In this document: piece after piece, positions 1-8,221 of the stretch
How the letters are laid out: every line of letters begins with the position of its first letter
Position numbering within the stretch: the stretch's first letter is position 1
Assembly: GCA_964607515.1 (NCBI GenBank)
Contig: CAZSKU010000005.1
Location: 57,195-121,194, forward strand
Source of the DNA: UBA6080 sp964607515
Lineage (GTDB): Bacteria; Fermentibacterota; Fermentibacteria; Fermentibacterales; JCC-6
Reading direction: 5' to 3'
DNA length: 64,000 bases
Program-made: the position numbers and the translations under genes
The notes under the pieces: model-generated
Told to the model about the DNA's origin: nothing
The model's input: the letters and a program-made list of their open reading frames with translations, nothing else
The model's database searches: none

Positions 1-105
1 AACCCTTTCTCCCGGAAGAGCCCCGGGAATGAAGACCGCGGGTCCGTCCGCCGGCCTGGCTATTCCCCCCACCCGGTTTCCCAGGGAGGTAACCTCCAAC
101 TCCAT
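1..105 (-). CDS. 23S rRNA (uracil-5-)-methyltransferase, RlmD/RumA-like (N-terminal TRAM fragment)
   Basis: This is a partial gene: only the first 35 codons are present and it runs off the left edge of the window. The translation begins MELEVTSLGNRVGGIARP and continues with a VFIPGALPGERV stretch, the typical start of the TRAM RNA-binding domain in RlmD/RumA/TrmA-type SAM-dependent m5U methyltransferases. It starts 7 bases after the tgt stop on the same strand, with a GGGG run just before the ATG, so it is probably co-transcribed with tgt and queA. The catalytic domain lies outside the window, so rlmD, rlmC, trmA and TRAM-only proteins cannot be separated. Confidence 0.72.
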   Translation of the reverse strand, partial: MELEVTSLGNRVGGIARPADGPAVFIPGALPGERV

Positions 106-112
106 TCCCCGG

Positions 113-1237
113 TCAGTAGTCATCGGGTCTGAAAACCTTCCGGTCGCGGTGCCACCGGGACCTCCAGTCCTCGAAGTCGCCGGAGGCGACGTGTTCCCGG
201 ATATCCCTCATCAGGGAGGCGAAGTAGTGGAGGTTGTGCAGGGTGGCCAGAATAGGGGCAAGCCATTCCCTGGACGTGAAGAGGTGCCTGAGATAGGCCC
301 TGGAGTGACGGGAGCAGACGAAGCACCCGCAATCGTGCTGCACGGGGCGGAAATCGTCCCTGAACCTGGCGTTTCGAAGGTTCAGCCTTCCCCCTGGGAC
401 GAAAAAGCAGGCGCCCCGGGCGTTCCTGGTGGGGATCACGCAGTCGAACATGTCCACCCCCATGGCGGTGAAGTCCACAAGATCCTCGGGCTTCCCCACC
501 CCCATGAGGTATCTCGGTTTTCCGGCGGGCAGGACGTCCACACAGCTTTCCACCGCCAGCTCCATTGAACGGCGGTCCTCTCCCACCGCCACTCCGCCTA
601 TGGCGTAGCCGTCGAAGCCCATTTCCACCAGTTCCCTGGCGCAGCGCTCCCGGAGGTCCGGAAACCCTCCACCCTGTACTATTCCGAAAAGAGCTCCTCC
701 GCCGGAGGTGTGGAGCCTGGCGGCCCTCTCCGCCCAGCGGAGCGTGAGCATCATGGACTGCTCGGTGCGCTCCCTGCCGCTGGGCTGTTCCAGGCACTCG
801 TCGAGCACCATCATCACGTCGCTGCCGAGGACTTTCTGAAGGTCGAGCACCCCTTCGGGGGTGAGGATGTGACTCGATCCGTCGATGTGGGACTGGAAGC
901 TGTAACCCTCCTCGGACACCCTGCGCAGGGATGAGAGGCTGAAGAGCTGGAACCCGCCCGAATCCGTGAGGATGCAGCGGTTCCATCCCATGAAGCGGTG
1001 CAGACCTCCGGCCCTCTCGATCACTTCCCTGCCGGGCCTGAGGTAGAGGTGGTACGTGTTGCACAGGATGAGGCCGTAGCCCATTTCCTCCAGGTCGGTG
1101 TTCCTGGCGGTTTTTACCGTGGCCTGGGTTCCCACGGGCATGAAGGCCGGAGTCTCCACCTGTCCGTGGGGCAGATGGAGAACCCCCGCTCTTGCCCTGC
1201 CGCTAGAGGCTGTCAGGTTCAGCAGCGGGTTCTGCAT
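113..1237 (-). CDS. tgt: tRNA-guanine transglycosylase (queuine tRNA-ribosyltransferase)
   Basis: Exchanges the wobble guanine of GUN-anticodon tRNAs for preQ1, the first tRNA-level step of queuosine synthesis. About 374 residues, normal for the bacterial family. Visible landmarks are the N-terminal HGQVETPAFMPVGTQATVK block, LTDSGGFQ, SDVMMVLDECL, the GYAIGGVAVGE loop, MGVGKPEDL, and the C-terminal zinc site of CGCFVC with a downstream histidine. The start was set at MQNPLLN because an upstream in-frame ATG (1348) would add 37 low-complexity residues; the chosen start overlaps the upstream gene by 35 bases. It lies two genes downstream of queA, the next enzyme of the same pathway. Confidence 0.96.
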   Translation of the reverse strand: MQNPLLNLTASSGRARAGVLHLPHGQVETPAFMPVGTQATVKTARNTDLEEMGYGLILCNTYHLYLRPGREVIERAGGLHRFMGWNRCILTDSGGFQLFSLSSLRRVSEEGYSFQSHIDGSSHILTPEGVLDLQKVLGSDVMMVLDECLEQPSGRERTEQSMMLTLRWAERAARLHTSGGGALFGIVQGGGFPDLRERCARELVEMGFDGYAIGGVAVGEDRRSMELAVESCVDVLPAGKPRYLMGVGKPEDLVDFTAMGVDMFDCVIPTRNARGACFFVPGGRLNLRNARFRDDFRPVQHDCGCFVCSRHSRAYLRHLFTSREWLAPILATLHNLHYFASLMRDIREHVASGDFEDWRSRWHRDRKVFRPDDY

Positions 1238-2300
1238 TCTCCGGCGCACCTTCCTGTTCCCGACCAGGAACCGCCCCCCCGGGATCCTGATTCTCCCCGG
1301 TCTCCCGGGTGGCCGGTTGCTCCACCGGCTCCGACGGAAATGCGGCATCGGAGGACCCCGGGTAATCCCCGGGAACAGCGAATCCGGTGGAATCCCCGGA
1401 GGCTGCCGGCCCGGCGGAATCCCCGTGAGCGGCGGAGGAGTCGGAAAGGGCTTCGGGCATTATCGGCCCCGCGGGAAGCGAGTCGGTCCGGGGGGTTATC
1501 AGGTCCTCCACACTGATCTCCGAGGTGTCCGCCAGCACCAGCATGGCGTGCTCTGGGTTCAGCCGCCGGATCTCCTCCAGCTGAAACTGCAGGTCGGAGT
1601 TCATGCTGTTCCGGTGGTAAAGGCTCGCCAGCCGTACGTGGTACTCCAGCTCGTCCGGGTGCAGCGCGGAAAGTTCCAGATAGAGGGCCAGGAGCTCCCG
1701 GTCGGATTCGCTCATCTCCGTTTCCTGCCGGTGGGTTCCGGAAGGGTTTTCATCGTGGATAACCAATACCGACAGGACGAACATTGCTCCGGCGACCAGC
1801 AGGGCACTGACGGTGTAAGCGGTTACCCACCGCTTGGCTATGGTTCTGCCGGCCAGGATTATCGCCTGGGGCCTGGGGTCCAGTTGGAGGTCCAGTTCCC
1901 GGAAGTCCGTTCCGGTGATGGACTCCGGAAGGGAAAGCCCCCCCCGGAAGCACCTGATGTAGCCCGCCATTCCCAGCAGCAGCATCGGCGGCGTGAGTCC
2001 GATTCTCAATAGCTTCATACCGTAGGTTCTCTCACCGTGTATCGTAATTCCCAGGGCAGTGGCGGGGCTCCGGCGGGAGTTGCTCTCCACCTCGGCCGCC
2101 ACGCTCAGGGCGAAAAGGTAGAAAACCGGGACCGCCAGGTACCATCCGGACCAGAGCAGCGCCAGCAGGGAGGCCCCGAGAATGGTCCAGGAGATCACCA
2201 GAAGGGTTTCGAGGCCCGCCAGGGCGATTACCCTTCCGGGTCTGGGCCTGTTTCTTCCGCTTTTTATCTCCGTATTCCTTTCACACCAGAAGCATGGCAT
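1203..2300 (-). CDS. Membrane protein of unknown function between queA and tgt
   Basis: I do not recognise a family. The N-terminal half holds about four hydrophobic segments (around LVISWTILGASLLALLW, the following YLAVPVFYLFALSV, PPMLLLGMAGYI, and a later AYTVSALLVAGAMFVLSVLVI). A cytosolic or periplasmic part follows with a TPR-like stretch (LALYLELSALHPDELEYHVR), then a long Ser/Asp/Gly/Pro/Glu-rich, probably disordered tail. It overlaps queA by about 20 bases and tgt by 35 bases, so it is translated within the queuosine operon. The start is uncertain: ATG at 2300 is used here, but no ribosome binding site is convincing and an ATG at 2333 is also in frame. Confidence 0.6.
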   Translation of the reverse strand: MPCFWCERNTEIKSGRNRPRPGRVIALAGLETLLVISWTILGASLLALLWSGWYLAVPVFYLFALSVAAEVESNSRRSPATALGITIHGERTYGMKLLRIGLTPPMLLLGMAGYIRCFRGGLSLPESITGTDFRELDLQLDPRPQAIILAGRTIAKRWVTAYTVSALLVAGAMFVLSVLVIHDENPSGTHRQETEMSESDRELLALYLELSALHPDELEYHVRLASLYHRNSMNSDLQFQLEEIRRLNPEHAMLVLADTSEISVEDLITPRTDSLPAGPIMPEALSDSSAAHGDSAGPAASGDSTGFAVPGDYPGSSDAAFPSEPVEQPATRETGENQDPGGAVPGREQEGAPENAEPAAEPDSL

Positions 2301-3321
2301 CGCCGTAGCTGTAGAAGCCGTACCCCAGCTCAACGGCCCGGCGGTAGGCCCCCATTACCGGCTCCAACCCGGCAAAGGCCGCCACCAGGGCTATGAGCGA
2401 ACTCCCAGGAAGGTGAAAGTTCGTCAGCAGGGCGTCCACGTTTCGGAACCTGTAGGGTGGGAATATGAAAAGGGACGTCTCCCCCGACAGCGGGCCCTCC
2501 CGGTCCAGGTCCACCGTTTCGAGCACCCGGGCGGCGGTTGTTCCCACGGAGACTATCCGGCCGCCCGATCCCCTGGCCGATCTGAGGGCCGTCAGAGTGT
2601 CCCGGGGAACTTGGTACTCCTCGGGGTCCAGACGGTTGTCCCTGAGGGCGTCCCGCCGGAGGGGCTCGAAGGTGCCCGGACCCACGTTCAGGGTCACGGT
2701 GCAGCTTTCCACCCCCGCTTCGCCGAGCCGCCGAAGCATTTCCCCGGTGAAATGCAGGCCGGCCGTAGGAGCGGCCACCGCCCCGTCGTTCCTCGCGTAG
2801 ACTGTCTGATACCTTTCCTCATCCAGGGAGTCGGCGGGTCTTCTGATGTAGGGCGGAAGGGGCACGCTGCCGGCGGACCGGAGGGCGCTGTCCAGGTCTT
2901 CCTCCGGAGAGAATCTGACCAGCGCCCTTCCGTTTCCAAGACCTTCCATCACCGTCGCCGTGAGCCCGCCCGAGGCCAGCAGCGATACTCCCGGCCGGCA
3001 CTGCCGGCCGGGCCTTAGAAGAACCTTCCACACCGGTCCGGCCTGCCTTCTGAGCAGGAACATCTCCGCCTTTCCGCCGGTGTCGGACCTGACGCAACGG
3101 ATTCTGGCCGGGAACACCCTGGTGTCGTTGAGCACCAGGATGTCTCCGGGCCGCAGATATTCCGGCAGAGAGTCGAAGAGACTATCCTGCAGGACTCCCT
3201 CAGCCCGGTTCAGGACCATCAGCCTGGAAGCCCCCCTGACGAGCGCCGGGTGCTGGGCTATCAATTCCCTGGGCAAATGGTATTCCAGATCCCGTTTTGT
3301 CAGTTCCAGATCGGCCTCCAC
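2281..3321 (-). CDS. queA: S-adenosylmethionine:tRNA ribosyltransferase-isomerase
   Basis: Transfers and isomerises the ribosyl group of SAM onto preQ1-tRNA to give epoxyqueuosine. Family landmarks are visible: YHLPRELIAQHPA, GDILVLNDTRVFPAR, the GVESCTVTLNVGPGTFEPL region, and the C-terminal NFHLPGSSLIALVAAFAG with YGFYSYGDAMLL. About 346 residues, as usual. An in-frame ATG near 3663 would extend into the antecedent gene and is not credible. GTG at 3321 is preferred because AGGTGA lies 5 bases upstream; GTG at 3330 overlaps the stop of the upstream kinase-like gene and is the alternative. Either way the two genes are translationally coupled. Confidence 0.96.
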   Translation of the reverse strand: MEADLELTKRDLEYHLPRELIAQHPALVRGASRLMVLNRAEGVLQDSLFDSLPEYLRPGDILVLNDTRVFPARIRCVRSDTGGKAEMFLLRRQAGPVWKVLLRPGRQCRPGVSLLASGGLTATVMEGLGNGRALVRFSPEEDLDSALRSAGSVPLPPYIRRPADSLDEERYQTVYARNDGAVAAPTAGLHFTGEMLRRLGEAGVESCTVTLNVGPGTFEPLRRDALRDNRLDPEEYQVPRDTLTALRSARGSGGRIVSVGTTAARVLETVDLDREGPLSGETSLFIFPPYRFRNVDALLTNFHLPGSSLIALVAAFAGLEPVMGAYRRAVELGYGFYSYGDAMLLV

Positions 3322-3326
3322 TGAAG

Positions 3327-5840
3327 TCACCTGGATTTGAATCTTAAGGTGAAGCGGGTTCCCCTGTCCCTGGATGAAAAGACCGTGATGGTGCCGCCCA
3401 TGGTCTCGGTGAGTGTCTTGGCCAGAGGAAGGTCCAGGGCTGTGGCCGGAATCGGCTGACCGGGGATTGCCCCCTTCCGCCCCTTGAAAAGGTCCGGGAT
3501 CGCCTCCGCAGGAATGCCCCTGCCGCTGCTCTCCACCTGCACTGACCAGAACCCGCTGCCGCCTGCCACGGATACCCTGACCTTGTCGCCCGCGCCGGAT
3601 ATTTCCATGGCGGTTCTGACCAGGCTGCTGAGGGCGATTCGAAGCCATGACGGATCGAAACATGCTATGAAGCCCTGGTCATCCCCTTGAAACTGAAGTA
3701 CGGCGCCGGAGGACGATGGAGTCTCCATGATTCTGTTAACCACCTCCAGGACGGTGGCCCCCGGGTCCAGCCACTGCATGTCGGGCTTTCCCCCGAAGGC
3801 GGCGACCCTGAGCCATCCCGAGAGCAGAGATGATGATTCGGCGACACTTCCGGCGGATTCCCCGATGATCCTGAGGAGCACTTCCCTCTCGCCATCCTCG
3901 GTGTTGTTCGAGGAAAGCCGCCTGGAGGCGTGGAGCAGGGCCGCCGAGGAGGAGTTCAGCCGGTGGTCGATCTCTGAAACCGCGGATTCCGGCAGTTCCC
4001 CTGGGATGCCGCTCTGGATGGACTCCCGGGAACCGGGAAGCTGGACGTGCTCCAGGGCGGAAAAAATCCCCGCGGCGGTCTCCAGAAGGGCGAGAGCCTC
4101 TCCCCGGAAACCTTCCTGCGAAGATGTCGCCAGGAGAACCACTCCGGCGACGATTTCGCCTCTGGTGACCGGAGCCGCGATCTCTCCCCCGGAGTCCGGG
4201 AACATCGCGGACATTCTCACGTCCCGGACCGGATCCGCCAGAAAGGCGCTTCTTCCGTGCACCGACACCCAGGTCATTATGCTGTCGGAGTTCAGGGGGA
4301 ATCCGGGAAGGTCGCCCTGGATTCCCACCGAGGCAACCGGAAGGAGCATGGTTCCGTCGGAGCTGATCTCCGCCTTTACGGCCCTGTCGGCGCCGCACAG
4401 GGAAGCCAGCTCCCGGAGGGCTTTCTCCATCCCCTCCCTTCCCCTTCTGGCGAGTCCTGTCAATCGGGATACGTGCTCCAGAACCGTTCTGGCTCTGGTA
4501 TGCTCTCCGCTCGCGCCGGAAAAACCGGGGTGGTAGAAAGCCAGCTTCAGAGACGTTTCGCCGCAGGGAGAGAGGGTGTTCGACTTCAGTCCGCCCAGGG
4601 CGAGCATGCCCCGGATTCCATCCCTGACCACCGGTTGGTAGAGGTTCCAGACGCCCCGGGACTGAGCCCATATCCTGTCCTTCAGATCCGGGGGCATTCC
4701 TTCCATGAGATGGTCGGCGGGACCGGAGGTCACGGTTCCGGCGGGGGTCGCCAGGGCAGCCGATTGGGCGCCCGCGGTGTCCATGAGGAGGCGGAGCAGG
4801 GCTTCCGGATTCTCCGGGGATTTCTGCAGGGACTCCATGGCGCTTTTCGGCACCGGGCATCCCTCAGGGAAGTCCTGCCTTCTGGTCATGAACGCCACCG
4901 AATCGCCGCCCTCAGTCAGCGGGAACACGGAAATCTCCATGAGCGGCGAATCCTCCCGGAGACCCGGTCTCAGCCCCAGGGTATACCTGCTCGGGGCGAA
5001 GTACCCCCTGACCCTCTTGTCGTGATTGGCCCTGGCTTCCTCGCGGTACTCATCGGCCACCCACTTCCAGAAGTAAGTACCCTGAATCTCGTTCTTGCCG
5101 TATGTGTTCCTGGCCAGTTCCCTGGCTGCGCAGTTCAACTTGGTGATAAGGCCGCTCTTGTCCACCACCAGGGCCGGGGTGGGGTTTTCCTCGATGATGG
5201 TGTTCAAGAGCGAGTCGGAAGCTCCTCCGGTGTTTACCAGGGCCAGTGAGGGTGCGGAGAGGTCGCACAGGATCAGGCTGCCCGGCGCCGGCACGGATTC
5301 CATGGAGACGATCCAGTTTTCCCTGCCGTCCTGGGACGATCCGGAACTGGCCAGGAATTCGTCCACCCTTCCCCTGACCGAGCACCCCTTCAACGCCGCC
5401 TGCACCGCGGGTCTCGAGGCCGGCTCGAACAGGGACTGCAGGGTTTTCGCCGACCTGTCCATCTCCTCCGGGGCATGGCTCGACATGGACACAAGCCTTC
5501 CCGAGGAGGTGCACAGGAAGGTCTTCCGACCCCCTCTGAACACGTCCAGAAGGTTCGCCGCCCGGGGCCGGTCCAGGGTGTCCAGGAGAATGAGAGACCT
5601 TCCGTCCTTCAGCAGAGCCTTGTTGACCTCCAGCAGCCTGCCGCCCACGGAACAAGGCCATCGGCCGGTTGCGGTGTCGCGGAAGAGCGAGGCCAGCTCG
5701 ACGGGATCCGATCCGCAGTTTTCCGCAAGCGACTGCCATTCCATGGAGAACAGAGGCTGGGCGTCATCCCCGGATACCACCGACCAGGCCGATCCTTCAG
5801 GCAGCTGGAAAGGAGTTGCAGAGGACGGGATTCCTTTCAT
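3327..5840 (-). CDS. PAS/GAF-containing sensor protein with a degenerate histidine-kinase core
   Basis: About 838 residues without membrane segments, so probably cytosolic. The middle has a PAS-like domain (IIEENPTPALVVDKSGLITKLN onward, split here only for reading), followed by GAF-like segments and a C-terminal HisKA/HATPase-like region. The H-box resembles EIDHRLNSSSAALLHASR, so a histidine is present. The ATPase part is degenerate: the position of the N-box Asn reads SSLVRTAMEIS, the G1 motif is ESSGRGIPA rather than DxGxG, and no clear GxGxGL loop precedes LPLAKTLTETMGG. It may therefore be a sensor or scaffold without normal kinase activity. The start ATG at 5840 is preceded by a purine-rich GAAAGAAG. 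First gene of the queA-tgt operon. Confidence 0.8.
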   Translation of the reverse strand: MKGIPSSATPFQLPEGSAWSVVSGDDAQPLFSMEWQSLAENCGSDPVELASLFRDTATGRWPCSVGGRLLEVNKALLKDGRSLILLDTLDRPRAANLLDVFRGGRKTFLCTSSGRLVSMSSHAPEEMDRSAKTLQSLFEPASRPAVQAALKGCSVRGRVDEFLASSGSSQDGRENWIVSMESVPAPGSLILCDLSAPSLALVNTGGASDSLLNTIIEENPTPALVVDKSGLITKLNCAARELARNTYGKNEIQGTYFWKWVADEYREEARANHDKRVRGYFAPSRYTLGLRPGLREDSPLMEISVFPLTEGGDSVAFMTRRQDFPEGCPVPKSAMESLQKSPENPEALLRLLMDTAGAQSAALATPAGTVTSGPADHLMEGMPPDLKDRIWAQSRGVWNLYQPVVRDGIRGMLALGGLKSNTLSPCGETSLKLAFYHPGFSGASGEHTRARTVLEHVSRLTGLARRGREGMEKALRELASLCGADRAVKAEISSDGTMLLPVASVGIQGDLPGFPLNSDSIMTWVSVHGRSAFLADPVRDVRMSAMFPDSGGEIAAPVTRGEIVAGVVLLATSSQEGFRGEALALLETAAGIFSALEHVQLPGSRESIQSGIPGELPESAVSEIDHRLNSSSAALLHASRRLSSNNTEDGEREVLLRIIGESAGSVAESSSLLSGWLRVAAFGGKPDMQWLDPGATVLEVVNRIMETPSSSGAVLQFQGDDQGFIACFDPSWLRIALSSLVRTAMEISGAGDKVRVSVAGGSGFWSVQVESSGRGIPAEAIPDLFKGRKGAIPGQPIPATALDLPLAKTLTETMGGTITVFSSRDRGTRFTLRFKSR

Positions 5841-5925
5841 ATCTTCTTTCAAACACGGTGCGCAATGACGCAATGATTGGGAACACTGACTAACATGGGT
5901 AATTCTATTAGATTCGGGAGAGGAA

Positions 5926-6387
5926 ATGGAAGGTTCGTCTTTGAAATATCAGTCATACTGCTGCTTTGATCTTGGCGCCGGCTCGAGGGGGGAAGCTCTC
6001 GAGGAGCTTCTGGATGTCATCCCGCTGAACAGGAATTCGCTGAAGCTCATCCATGGAGCCCTGGAGATGAGGGAACAGGCCGGCCCCACCACCATGGCGC
6101 CGGGAATCGCGATTCCCCATTGCAGAAGCATTCTGGTGGACGACCTGACGGTGGTGGTCGGCAGAAGCTCCGCCGGCGTGCCGTGGCCCGAGGATCCGGT
6201 ACGGGTGATGATCCTTTTCATATCCCCCGTGAGACCCGACGGTCCCCATGAGCACCTGGCATTCATCAGCCATGTCGCCTCCCGAATCAAGAAGTCCCCT
6301 GAGGCGGTTCTCAATGCGGAGAGCTCCGAGGCTCTGCTGGGTATTCTGGGTCTGGAACCCGTGCACGGAGGTGTTGATGAATCTTGA
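5926..6387 (+). CDS. PTS EIIA type-2 (PtsN/fructose-like) domain protein
   Basis: A single-domain EIIA of 153 residues. The phosphorylatable histidine sits in GIAIPHCRSIL (His65), the right place for the PTS_EIIA_2 fold, and the C-terminal half has the expected VRVMILFISP and HLAFISHVASRI stretches. No EIIB or EIIC partner is in the window, so it more likely acts as a regulatory EIIA-Ntr-type protein than in sugar transport. GGAGAGGAA immediately upstream of ATG supports the start. Its end overlaps the next gene by 11 bases. It opens an apparent operon with the zinc-ribbon protein, guaB and a pseudokinase. Confidence 0.85.
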   Translation: MEGSSLKYQSYCCFDLGAGSRGEALEELLDVIPLNRNSLKLIHGALEMREQAGPTTMAPGIAIPHCRSILVDDLTVVVGRSSAGVPWPEDPVRVMILFISPVRPDGPHEHLAFISHVASRIKKSPEAVLNAESSEALLGILGLEPVHGGVDES

Positions 6388-6730
6388 TCTTGAAAGACTC
6401 ATCGGTCTTCACGATCTGGATGTGATGATCGCCGACCTGGAGAGAAAGGAAGTCCAGGACAGGGAGAAGATGATGGGCCTCAGCCCGGAAAAGGCCCGGG
6501 AAGAACTGCTGACCCTGCGGGCGGAGTACATCAGGAACATCAACAAGAAGTGGCTCGGGCTCTACACACAGCTCACCAAACACTACGGCAACGCCGTGGT
6601 GCCGGCGGTTGCCTGCCGGTGTACGGGCTGCCTGACCCGGCTGCCCACCGCGATGTGTTCGGACCCTGAACGGAACGACAGGATAAACACCTGCCCCACC
6701 TGCAGCAGGATAATGTACTGGGCGGAGTAG
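6377..6730 (+). CDS. Small C4-type zinc-ribbon protein (zf-RING_7/CT398-like C-terminus)
   Basis: 117 residues. The N-terminal half is a charged helix likely to form a coiled coil (LDVMIADLERKEVQDREKM). The C-terminal half carries two Cys pairs, CRCTGC and CPTC, with LPTAM between them, the zinc-ribbon signature of the CT398/YacL-like family. It is shorter than usual for the family, which typically has a long coiled-coil N-terminus of about 170 residues. Start: ATG 6377 with GGAGGTG 4 bases upstream; longer in-frame reading into the PTS gene is rejected. Function unknown; sits between EIIA and guaB. Confidence 0.75.
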   Translation: MNLDLERLIGLHDLDVMIADLERKEVQDREKMMGLSPEKAREELLTLRAEYIRNINKKWLGLYTQLTKHYGNAVVPAVACRCTGCLTRLPTAMCSDPERNDRINTCPTCSRIMYWAE

Positions 6731-6751
6731 CCAAGCCCTCTGGAGTCAGGA

Positions 6752-8221
6752 ATGAACCCGATGCAAGCGGAAACGGCTCTCACCTTCGATGACGTTCTCA
6801 TACTCCCTGGGGCTTCGTCGGTTCTTCCATCCCAGACCAGCCTGAAAACCCTTCTCTGCAGGGGAATAACCCTCAACATTCCGGTGCTCAGCGCCGCCAT
6901 GGATACCGTAACCGAGAGCACCATGGCCATCGCCCTGGCTCAGCTGGGTGGCATGGGGGTCATCCACAAGAACATGTCCGTGGAGGAGCAGGCCCTGAAG
7001 GTGAGACAGGTGAAGCGTGCAGAAAGCGGAGTGATTGTTGACCCCATCACCCTCGACATCGGTTCAACCGTGGCGGATGCGGTGAATCTGGCGGAGAGAA
7101 CGGGGGTATCAGGCTTTCCGGTGCTCTCCGGAGGCCTCCTGGCGGGGATGCTTACCCATCGCGACTACCAGTTCGAGGAAGACGGATCCAAACAGGTCAG
7201 CCAGTTGATGACCCCCCTGTCGAAGCTGGTGACTGCTCCGGAGAAGACCGGAATCGAGAACGCCCTTCTCCTTCTGAGAAAACACCGGCTTGAGAAGCTG
7301 CCTCTGGTGGACGGCGAGGGACGGGTGGTGGGGCTGATAACGGTGAAGGACATCATCAAGGCCCAGAGCCATCCGGACGCCAACAAGGACGCCCGGGGAA
7401 GCCTGCGGGTCGCCGCGGCGGTGAGCGTCGGGGACCCGGCCATGGAAAGAGCGGCGGCCCTGGTGGAGGCCGGGGTGGACTGTCTCTTCGTGGACACCGC
7501 CCATGGCCACAGCGCCGGGGTCATCGAGACCACAGGAAGGATACGGGCGGCGTATCCGGACCTGCCTCTGTGCTCGGGCAACGTGGTCACCCGGGAGGCC
7601 ACCCTGGCTCTGATCGACGCGGGCGCGGACGTGGTGAAGGTGGGAGTGGGCCCCGGGTCCATATGCACCACCAGGGTGGTGGCGGGGGTCGGCTGCCCCC
7701 AGGTGACCGCGGTGTACCAGTGTTCCGGGGCGGCCCTGGAAAGGGGCGCAACGGTGATCGCCGACGGCGGGGTTAAGTATTCCGGCGACCTTGTGAAGGC
7801 CCTGGCGGCGGGGGCTTCTTCGGTGATGATCGGAAGCCTGTTCGCAGGTGTCACCGAGAGCCCCGGGGAGGCGGTCACCTTCAAGGGCAGGCGCTTCAAG
7901 ACATACCGGGGAATGGGTTCCCTGGGAGCCATGAAGATGGGCAGCGCCGATCGCTACTTCCAGAAGGACGAGAAGAAACCGGTGCCCGAGGGGATAGAGG
8001 GCATGGTTCCGTTCAAGGGCCCTCTGAGCGACTTCCTGCACCAGCTCATGGGCGGGCTTCGGGCGGGCATGGGTTACGTTGGCGCCGCGGAGATCTCCGA
8101 ACTGCGCGAGAAGGCGAAATTCGTGCGGATAACCAGCGCCGGGCTTCGGGAAAGCCATGCCCACGATGTGATGATCACCAAGGAAGCGCCCAACTACTCC
8201 CCCGAGGACCATGCATTCTGA
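6752..8221 (+). CDS. guaB: IMP dehydrogenase
   Basis: Oxidises IMP to XMP with NAD+, the committed step to GMP; guaA and purF of the same pathway lie at 47-50 kb. 489 residues, normal length. FDDVLILPG at the start, two CBS motifs between about residues 95 and 205, and the active-site loop GVGPGSICTTR with the catalytic Cys at residue 305, the same number as in E. coli. The flap region continues to the AKFVRITSAGLRESHAHDV end. Preceded by GGAGTCAGGA. The final bases overlap the start of the downstream pseudokinase gene. Confidence 0.98.
   Translation: MNPMQAETALTFDDVLILPGASSVLPSQTSLKTLLCRGITLNIPVLSAAMDTVTESTMAIALAQLGGMGVIHKNMSVEEQALKVRQVKRAESGVIVDPITLDIGSTVADAVNLAERTGVSGFPVLSGGLLAGMLTHRDYQFEEDGSKQVSQLMTPLSKLVTAPEKTGIENALLLLRKHRLEKLPLVDGEGRVVGLITVKDIIKAQSHPDANKDARGSLRVAAAVSVGDPAMERAAALVEAGVDCLFVDTAHGHSAGVIETTGRIRAAYPDLPLCSGNVVTREATLALIDAGADVVKVGVGPGSICTTRVVAGVGCPQVTAVYQCSGAALERGATVIADGGVKYSGDLVKALAAGASSVMIGSLFAGVTESPGEAVTFKGRRFKTYRGMGSLGAMKMGSADRYFQKDEKKPVPEGIEGMVPFKGPLSDFLHQLMGGLRAGMGYVGAAEISELREKAKFVRITSAGLRESHAHDVMITKEAPNYSPEDHAF

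Noticed and set aside
29..568. 179-codon plus-strand frame at the left end
   Set aside because: Antisense of tgt and of the TRAM-domain fragment, Pro/Gly-rich shadow.
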